Source: Diplosphaera chodatii
Lineage: Eukaryota; Chlorophyta; Trebouxiophyceae; Prasiolales; Stichococcaceae
Direction of reading: 5' to 3'
Assembly (NCBI GenBank): GCA_032358165.1
Contig: JAALGY010000052.1
Span: 1,674,001 to 1,738,000, forward strand
Length of the DNA stretch: 64,000 nt
Position 1 is the first letter of the stretch. Each line of letters begins with the position of its first letter. The notes beneath the pieces were generated by a model that saw only the letters and a program-made list of their open reading frames with translations, had not been told where the DNA came from and did not search any database. Shown piece by piece: positions 56,311-64,000 of the stretch. A program made the translations under genes and the position numbers.

Positions 56311-58911
56311 TCACCGCTTGCTCAGCTTGTGCTTCTGCTGCAGCGTGATGTCGACGATGGGCACGTCCAGCTCATCCGCAATGGCGCGCTGCACCCTATC
56401 GACGAAGTACCCGTTGCCTTCTCCCTGCACACACGAATCAAGCGCACATTGAGATGAACAGACGCTCCACACTTGTCGCAACACACCATGCGAGCACTGT
56501 TCAGCAATTGATCACCCAAGCACTTGTTGATGAGCCCTAGTGGATTGCAAGTCCGCACACTAATGCGTGGTCCTGTTGTTCTGTGGTCGCATCGCACAGA
56601 GACAAACATGACGTCGCACGTCATGCGTTGGCAAGGCTGTCAATGACAGCCCTGCGTTTTGCCGCAGGGTTGCTGTACTGAGGGTGTGAGGGGCGTGCCT
56701 CTTGCGGCTGCATGGGCGGCAGCACAGTGACGTCCAGGTCCACCCACGGCGCGAAGCAGAACCAGAACATGTTGGCGCCAAAGGACGACGTCAGCGTGTG
56801 TGTGGAGATGCCAAATGCTGGGGCGGCCCGCACCGCCGCCGGCACGATGGGCAGGCCCTTGCCAAAGCGCATGAACCCGCGGGAGAAGCGCATCATGCCA
56901 TTCCCGTTCGTCATGCCGCCCTCTGCATTGCAGCAAGCAGGGCACAGGTCCACATGCTGTGTGCAGCCGCAAGAAACAATAACTCTGATGGGTCGGCAGC
57001 CCGCAGAGGCTAGAGGCGTGCCAGCGGCCAGCGGCACCTGGGTACAGGTGGATGGGGTCCGCGTCTGGCCCCTCATCCGCCAGGCGGCAGTAGGTCTCGC
57101 CGGACGCATGCCGCAGCTTCACCCTGTGGTTGCGCGCCTGCATGCCAGCAACCCTGCAGCTTAGGCCACTGGGGTGATCCTTCCCCTGCTGACGCCTGCT
57201 GTGCGTTCATGCAACCCATTGCCATATCGCTGGCAGACGTTCGTCGGCACCTGGGTGATGCGCTTTGGCAGGCGGCTGGTGATGAGGTGCACATAGCTGC
57301 GCGGCCGAGCGTACAGCACCATCAGGTCCCCCACCTGACGGCAGCGCAACCACCGTATATCACAAAAGGTGCAAGCACGCAGGCACTGGCTGCCACAGAA
57401 TTAGCAGAGAAAGTTTGCAACTCGGTCAACGCCATGCAGCTGTTATGCACAGGGCGCAATCGCACCGAGACATGGTTGCTGACGATCACATGGCGCTCTG
57501 TGGGCAGGTGCCGCAAGCCGTGCCAGTGCACCCTGATGCCCAGCAGCGTGTACAACACTGCAGCACCCGCAGTTGCCTGTTAGCTGTGCTGAGCATTCTC
57601 TTTTGACAGCATCACGCCTCACAGTCAAGCCTGCTGAACCCGCCGGCTGGCCAGCCATTGCAGCCGCGTGTAGATAGCACCACACACCTCGGATCATGGT
57701 GTCGTTATTTGTCAGCAGCTCTGAGTCCACCGCTAGCAGCACTATCCACGTCGCCATGCGGATCACGCCCAGTACACAGCCTACAGACATGTTGGGAACC
57801 ACTCAACCGAGCACTGTGCATGTGCAACAAATGGCCACAACAGCAGTCTGGGAAGTTGACAGCAACGGCCGCCATCTGACGTTTTGCATTTGGCACCTAT
57901 CGGGAAGTAAGCAACCAGCAGCGGCGACCACCGCGGCACATGTCGACTGGGAAACAGCTGCAAGGCGTCGATGCTGCGGTCCTCGGCTGCCGCCGGGGCG
58001 GATGCGGCTGAGGCATCACTATCCTGTTGGTGCCGGATGCCCTGTTGCTGCTGGTGCTGCTGCTGCTGGGGCTGAGAGTCAGGCTGCGCATGACCAGCAT
58101 GCCGCTCGCGCTGGTCGTGGCTCTCATGTGTGTGCACTGCTGGCTGCAAGCTGCTGACATTGCGGCTGCTGTCAAGGACACGGTGAGCGACCGTGCCATG
58201 ATCGTGCTGTCGTTCCTGACTGGTTGGCGCTGCTTCATCGTCCGATGTCTGTGCGAGCAAGCAGCAGTTTCGGGCTGTTCAAGACCAGACTGCACCGTGC
58301 ATGCACGTGTTGAGTCAGCAAGGTGTATGCACAGCACAGAGCACGTCAGTGCAAGGCAACATGCAGCTGGCGCGTCATATAGTCTGCCTGGCGTAGCTTG
58401 CCTGTGGCGAGTCATGATCGATGCTCGTGGTGTCCAGAGGCGTCGCAGCTGCTCGGCATGGCTGGGTGCTGGCTGAACGACGCTGCTTGTGCCTACGATA
58501 TGCCGCTGATCCTGTCAATCGTCGATGTGTTACTTGCGGTTGTCTGACGTGCGTTGAAGCAGTGGAGTTGGTGCCCTGCAGCCTCGCTGCACTTGACAGC
58601 ATGTTGCTGGAGGACAGATGCACGTGCCAGTCGCTCAGATCACATCAATCGGTGGCTCACGAGCCGGTAAAGGAATCGACACATCATGCTCTTCTCTCAG
58701 CGTCAATAGAAGCTGTTTGTAGCCTTTGAACACATGCAAACAAACGATGGCCAATATCGTGCACGTCAGCAGATCTATCGTATATCGGAACCAAGCATAG
58801 TGGGTCCAGTTGGGAACCTGCTCAGGGTTGGTGGTCCAGTAGTCCTTCACGTTCAAGTGTGACACGGCGGGGGCGTCCAGATCATGATAACGTCGCAGGT
58901 TCTGATTCAGT
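56311..58911 (-). CDS. Lysophospholipid acyltransferase (LPLAT/PlsC family), 5' end unresolved
   Basis: Membrane acyltransferase that transfers acyl groups to lysophospholipids. Exons: 58911-58661, 57780-57688, 57557-57466, 57334-57251, 57137-57038, 56922 to about 56630, and 56424-56311. Motif I is HVIVSNHVSVGDLMVLY (N-H-x4-D), and motif III reads PEGGMTNGNGMMRFSRGF, a variant of the usual EGTxS. FVDRVQRAIADELDVPIVDI near the end matches the C-terminal region of plant LPEAT/LPCAT-type enzymes. Membrane helices come from the first two exons (IDLLTCTILAIVCLHVF and IRMATWIVLLAV). The first exon joins the second in phase 1 across an 880-base intron with a good gtgagc donor, but it has no start codon, so another 5' exon lies between 58912 and about 59260. 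The donor before the last exon (GGGCT|gtcatt) is weak. Confidence 0.78.
57781..58660 (-). other. Long intron of the acyltransferase with CAG/CTG-rich stretch
   Basis: 880 bases between two acyltransferase exons. The segment 57940-58260 is open on both strands: on minus it reads Gln/Ala/Ser-rich, on plus Leu-rich. I treat it as intron because the flanking exons splice in phase without it, but an alternative minus-strand exon cannot be excluded. Confidence 0.4.
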
Positions 58912-59266
58912 AGTTCCTACCACCGGTGCAATGCAAAGAAGTAGGTAGCCTGAAGAATCTTCCCTGTATCGTATCTGCAAACGCTCACAGGGGCAAAACT
59001 GCTGACGCCATGCTGTGTATGCCGGCGAATGTGCACCTTTCCAACGTGCGATCACAGTACCTGCAGGCCCCGTACATTCTGAACAATGTGCATGCCGTGG
59101 TATAATAATACTATCAGTTGCCGCATGTACCCTTGAGCTTATGCTCCTGGACATGGGAGGACTGCACAGGTACTCGACCACGGGCAGCACACCATGCTGC
59201 AGGCTGTGATCTGCTGCCCACCAGCGGAGCGAAACTGCCCGTGCACCGCTACTGGGCCACCGGCTG

Positions 59267-59271
59267 TTACA
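59267..59271 (-). terminator. TGTAA poly(A) signal of the ankyrin-kinase gene
   Basis: TGTAA on minus (TTACA on plus), 87 bases beyond the stop at 59358. It also marks the likely upper limit of the neighbouring acyltransferase gene's 5' region. Confidence 0.5.
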
Positions 59272-59357
59272 AGCACATGGCATGGGTAGCCCAGCCCGCG
59301 GCCATGCGTGCAGCCGCTTGACTGCGCCTGCTGTCTGCATGCTTTGCGCAATACGCC

Positions 59358-62300
59358 TCACTGCACGGCGCAGCAGCGATGTGGCGTGGGTACCGAAGCA
59401 GGGTTCAGACGCTCATCCGGCAGCTCCTTCAGTACGGCCTCGAGCCGCATGATGATGGCTGGGAACTGCGCCAAATGAATAAACAGGTTCAGCCAAGAAT
59501 CACTTTTTATGTACGCAACGTATACAGCATGCTTCCGCCTCGATCTGATGTGCGAAGGTGCAGACTGCATGAACAGGACACCACATGTATGATGCAGTTT
59601 GGGCAGTCTACCAGCACGCGAGCGGTGTGGCCCCACCTCAGGGCGGTCTTCAAAGTCAGGCGACCAGCACTGCTCCACCAGCTGCACGAGCTCCTCTGGT
59701 ATCCTGGTGCCGAACCTGTCATGTGGAAGAGATCATCATGGCTTGCAGCCCTGGAGGACTGACCAGGCAGATGTGACCGCTACAGGGCATGTGCACAGTG
59801 CCCAGAGTGCACTGGGGTCACTGGTCAACACCCATGGGACCGCACTTGTTGATGTGGTTGGGTGTCCACTGCGGGCGCGCATTGTCCAGCGAAGCCCGCC
59901 GCGCCGCCTCGATCGGATGGATCTGACCAAAGGGCTTGCGGCCGCTGAACAGCTCATAGCAGATCATGGCATAAGCGTACACATCCTGTAGAAGGGGAGC
60001 AAAAGGCCTCAGCTTGCGATCACTTCACACCGACATGTCCGCCACAGACCACGTGAATACTATCAAAAGCGGTTGCTGGGTGAAGCACATGGTATATTCA
60101 TGCAGGATACCCTGCTTCAGATAATAGGCTCATACGCGACCTGGCGTCCACTGCAGGTTCGCTCACCATCGCATAAACAACAACTTGAAAACCCAGCACA
60201 GCAACCATGCCTCACCACTTTGCTGTTGTAGGGCTCGTGGCGGAAGACCTCGGGCGCCATGTAGCGGTAGCTGCCCGTCTCGCCCGTCATGTCGTACCGT
60301 CGGCTGGCGGCCCGCTGCAGGCTGAGGCGCAGGCTGCGGCTGTGGCTGTGGCTGCCCCCGTTCTCGCCCTGCGGTCGAGAGTGGCACTGGAATAATGGTG
60401 CCCTCTTTAATTCATGGTCCTGTACATGCTTGACTTCATGACGTCTCAAGGACATCACATATGAGCCGGTGCATACCCGTGACTGACGGCAGGGTGCAGC
60501 AGTATAGTGTTGTTCGATTGTATCCCAAGTGGACACACGACCCATGTTCAGGGAGCTCACCGACAGGAAGCCGCTGCCGGCCTTGCTGAGCGCCTGGACC
60601 GCCTCGTCGCCGGCCTGTACAGAGTCGCAGGGCCGTTGTGTGAGAGGCTGACCGGCTGACGCAGCGCACGAAGTGCATTCGACCATGCAGCCATTGCGTT
60701 CCCAGTGCAACAGGCTGAGCTCCGATGTAGCGTGGGTAGGAGGCGCTGTGGTGCGCACCCGCTTGCTAGCGCCCACGGACTCGCCGTGGGGGCGGCGGTG
60801 CTGCATGATGGCCAGCGACCGGGACAGTCCAAAGTCCGCAATCTTCACCACGCCCTCCTGCAGCAGCGCCACCGACTCGTCTTGCATCACCGAGCCCGCG
60901 TGCCACCCTCTCTGGCAGACTGTGCCCATCAGTGACCTGACGACGCTGTGCATGGGGGGCGTACCTTGGCGGCCATCTCGCGGGTGCCGGTGTCGTGCGG
61001 GATGCCGCCCAGCATCAGGTTGGCCGGCTTCAGGTCCCGGTGCACGATGATGTGCTTGCTGCACGGCCAGCAGCGGCGTCCGTCAGCGCCACGGCAGCGG
61101 CTTGTGGACTGCTTGTGTCGTTAGTCGAAGGCCGGGGCAGCTTGTATGCAGTGAGAGTATCTGTAGTAGCGTCGCGTTTGCAGCAACGAAAGGCGACCGC
61201 CCGCATAGGTGTCAGAGTGTGGCTCACTTGTGGCAATGGAGGTACGACATGCCCTTGGCGCAGTCCAGTGCAATGACCACCGCACGTCGCATCGATGGAA
61301 AGTACGCCTCCGAGCGCTTGAAGAGATCCGCCAGGCTGCAAGGTAGCATGCCACAGTGTTGAAAATGCAGCAACAACAGTCACAAGGAGTATGCCATATC
61401 GGGGCACAGACACGGGGGCTGAGCTGGACATCACCCAGACTGGTATCTGATTGACCAATGCCAGACATCCAACAAGGAGCCATGCAAAGCAACCGAACGA
61501 TATTTCTGCGCACCTGCCGCCGGGCAGGTACTCTGTAACGATCATGTAGGGCTGCCGCTTGGTGCAGGCGCCAAAGAAACGCACCGCATGTGGGTGGTGC
61601 ACCTGCAGCGCATAAGCACCGCCCCTTGTCACAAATTCGTCAGCAGCTGGCAGGCTGGCTGCTGCTGGCAACCCCCCTAATGTGGGCGTGGCGTGTGCCC
61701 AATCTGCAGGCATGACACAGGTGTGTTGCAAGCAGAAGAAGGCGCTGTCTGCCGGCTCACCTTCTGAAGCACATTAAGCTCTGTGCGGAAGTCACCCAGA
61801 CCCGCCTCATCTGCCTGCCGCAGGATCTTCACTGCCACTGTGGCGCCATGCCACCTCGCCTGCATGGTTCCGCTTGGTCTTGAAACATCATCGACAACAT
61901 GTAAGCGGTATATAGCTTGAAAATTGATACATACCCCGTTTGTCGGACGGCCAAGCGTCAAGATCTGGCATTTTGACTTGAGTGCAGCATCAGGTAATTC
62001 ATTTGCAAACCTTGTGCACGGCGCCAAATTCACCCTGGCCCACTTTGGCGCCAATCTCCAACGTGGAAGGGTCGACCTCCCAATCGGGCTGCAGCTCCTC
62101 GTTGTCATACGATGTCTCCAGACTGCCGGCATACCTGCAGATGGAGATCATATATCAACACAGGAAGTGTGCACTACTTTAAGCCGGTGCAGCGCTCAGA
62201 CTGCTTGCTCCGATCCAAGCTCTGCATGCAGCTCCCACGAAGCTCCCACGCCCGCTCTGCCAAGGTCGTCAGGCAGTTGCGCGGGCTCACCGCGAGAGCT

Positions 62301-63929
62301 GCGTGGCCTGCAGGTCGATGAGGGCGCCGCTGGTGGCGCGCACCTTGCCGCCCGACGTCACCAGCAGGTTCACCACCTCCCCGTGATCCCCTCGCACCTG
62401 TGCCGCGCCATCGTCGGGTGCTTGGCCGGCCCACAGGCTCACGGTTGCAAGCCAGCGTCAAGGTGGGGCAGTATTTCTACCACGAACACCTGTCCCTCCT
62501 ATCCAACCTACGGCGCAGCTGCAAACATCCCGCTCTTGCGGACGCGGCAACGTGCAACGGCAGGGAGCAGCAGGGCGACCCACCGCATCCTCCAGCGGGG
62601 TCCGCCCGAAGCGGTCGATGGGGTTGGGCTTCGCTCCCGCATCGTGCAGCAGCCACTGCACCACGGCGTAGCAGCCCTCTGCCGCCGCAAGGTGCCTGCA
62701 ATGCGTACCACCTCCAATGTGCTGTGCATGCTTGATGGCGTCCTCAGTCCTGTCTTGCTAACTGAACAGCCCAAGCCAGGCCAAGGGTCTGCGACACCTG
62801 GTACAACATGAGCATGACAACACGGACATGGGGTCTCTGTGTTCTCACAGAGGAGTTCTCCTGTCGTAGTCGCAGCAGGTACGGTCGGCGACGCTGATGT
62901 CCCAGGTGTCGCAGATGACGCGGCAGCGCTCCGGGTCGCCCACACTCGCAAAGAACAGCAGCTCCATGGTCGCCTGCATGCGAGTTGCACGTAGTTACAG
63001 CATAGGCCGAGCAGACCCCAACAACCGTGTTGAGCTGCAAGCAACGCCTCCACAGGCTGGCAAGCGCGCACGGTCAGCTGACTGAAGCGAGCAACAAAAC
63101 GATGGCACGGTGTCATCGATGATAAGGAAAACGCCCAACCTGCCGACGGGCGGCCTTCTCGCCGTGCAGCGAGTGGCCGGCCTTCTCCAGGTCCCGCACC
63201 CCCGACTGCGGCACCGGGCCCACCGACGACTGCGAGTCCACCGACGCCTGCAGGGTTTCCCAGCAGTTTGCGCATTCGGTTTGCAACATGGCGCTCTTCA
63301 AGAGAGCACCACATACTGGCATCCATAGATGCCATCATTCGCAGCTCTTCCAGCTTGTTCGAGTATTGTTGCTGTGTGGAATCAGCCATGGGCTCACCTG
63401 TGTTAGTGAGTTGCGCCCCATGATGTCTGGGCGGCTGCCGCCAGGAGAGCCGCCTGGTGGGGAGCTGCCCTCTGGCGCTGCTGTGGACAGAGCGGCAAAT
63501 GGGGAGATGCGCGCCTGCATGCACGCACACCATGGTGAAAACCCGTCAACTGGCTACTTGGGCGATGCTGTGCATGACCATAGCAAGCTTGACCTGTGCT
63601 GGACCGCATCTGCACAACACCATGCGCACCGGCGGCGCTGGCATCTTCTCCAGGGTCTGGGCCATGTCCCTGATCTGCGTGGCGTCTGCTGCAAGCTGTG
63701 CGTTGACCAAGTCCTCGGGCGGCTGCACGGTGGCTGCCGCTGGCTGCTGTGCAGCCGCTTCGGCCTCCGCTCGGTCGCCCAGGGCCTCAACAAATGACAC
63801 TGCTGGTGCGGCCCCTGTGGCAGCGCCAGCAGCGCTGGGCCGTGGCTGCGAGGCCCTGTGCGCTGGGGACTGCCGGCTGGCGGCGCGCTGGGAGGTCACT
63901 GACCGGGTGCGCGGCTGCTGCGGCGTGCT
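59358..63929 (-). CDS. Ankyrin-repeat protein kinase, ILK/Raf-like (5' end beyond window)
   Basis: Plant-type integrin-linked-kinase-like (Raf-related MAPKKK group C) kinase. Exons: 63929-63630, 63514-63398, 63247-63140, 62973-62849, 62695-62584, 62397-62291, 62134-62011, 61859-61761, 61602-61514, 61335-61228, 61058-60965, 60911-60759, 60614-60561, 60368-60216, 59985-59846, 59715-59637 and 59465-59358; phases agree, about 689 residues visible. After a low-complexity start come ankyrin repeats (MELLFFASVGDPERCRVICD, RTPLHLAAAEGCYAVVQWLL, NPIDRFGRTPLEDA). The kinase follows: VGQGEFGAVHK, VAVKIL, EYLPGG, IIVHRDLKPANLML, VVKIADFGLS, GSYRYMAPEVF, DVYAYAMICYELFSG and CWSPDFEDRP. Lysine, HRD, DFG and APE are all present, so it should be active. 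About 100 residues, including a Gly/Ser stretch, separate DFG from APE. The 5'-most exon starts at an acceptor, so the start codon is past 64000. Confidence 0.9.
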
Positions 63930-64000
63930 CTGCAGCCGGCCGGGACCCTCATGTTGAGTGGTGCTTCTTGAGGAGCGACACTGTTCACGTCAGCATGTCG

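Noticed and set aside
63248..63397. Open stretch in an ankyrin-kinase intron reading SNKLEELRMMASMDASMWC
   Set aside because: Flanking exons splice in phase with good gtgagc and tgcag sites without it, and it runs out of frame into the next exon.
1..64000. Bacterial-type operons, tRNA, rRNA, CRISPR arrays, insertion sequences, telomere repeats
   Set aside because: Looked for by eye; no conserved RNA boxes, direct-repeat arrays, transposase motifs or telomere units were seen. The intron structure rules out a prokaryotic source.

Overview
The window is nuclear DNA of a green alga, most likely a core chlorophyte (Chlorophyceae or Trebouxiophyceae). The evidence is high GC, coding sequence cut into many short exons by small GT-AG introns ending in TGCAG, a few GC-AG introns, CAG-rich glutamine/alanine low-complexity coding sequence, TGTAA motifs just downstream of some stops, and plant-type genes such as EXECUTER, a beta-amylase and a two-AP2-domain factor. 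No bacterial operon, ribosome binding site, rRNA, tRNA, CRISPR array or insertion sequence was recognised. Gene models were built by hand: exons were joined where splice sites and reading phase agreed and where the joined protein matched a known family.

Layout, left to right. Minus: 5' part of a beta-amylase (1-918). Plus: EXECUTER-like chloroplast singlet-oxygen signalling protein (2072-7216, 17 exons). Minus: single-pass membrane protein kinase with a large insert in the kinase domain (7713-13377, 5' end open). Plus: ASCH-domain protein like the C-terminus of activating signal cointegrator 1 (14256-15943). Minus: type II membrane cyclophilin with a Cys-rich PAN/apple-like module (16159-18541). 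Plus: DHRS7-like short-chain dehydrogenase (19217-21639). Minus: AP2/ERF-type transcription factor with two AP2 domains and long polyglutamine (23162-28635). Plus: PPR-SMR protein with a very long low-complexity N-terminus (30795-39977). Plus: dCTP pyrophosphatase (MazG-like) domain inside a proline/alanine-rich protein (41429-44990). Minus: sialate O-acetylesterase-like SGNH hydrolase (46225-50849). Plus: unrecognised type I membrane protein with a propeller-like lumenal part (51787-55876). Minus: lysophospholipid acyltransferase (56311-58911, 5' end open). Minus: ankyrin-repeat, Raf/ILK-like protein kinase (59358-63929, continuing past the right edge).

Most neighbouring genes alternate in strand, giving divergent pairs with shared upstream regions (for example 919-2071 and 28636-30794) and convergent pairs with tight or overlapping 3' ends (7217-7712 and 15944-16158). 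The genes do not form one pathway. Loose themes are chloroplast/starch (beta-amylase, EXECUTER, PPR-SMR), endomembrane enzymes (cyclophilin, dehydrogenase, acyltransferase, esterase, type I protein) and signalling/transcription (two kinases, AP2 factor, ASCH protein).

The most unusual objects are the dCTPase embedded in a disordered roughly 800-residue protein, the membrane-anchored PAN-cyclophilin, and the membrane kinase that carries about 443 residues inside its catalytic domain and an HGD catalytic loop. I did not find a demonstrably new multi-gene system.
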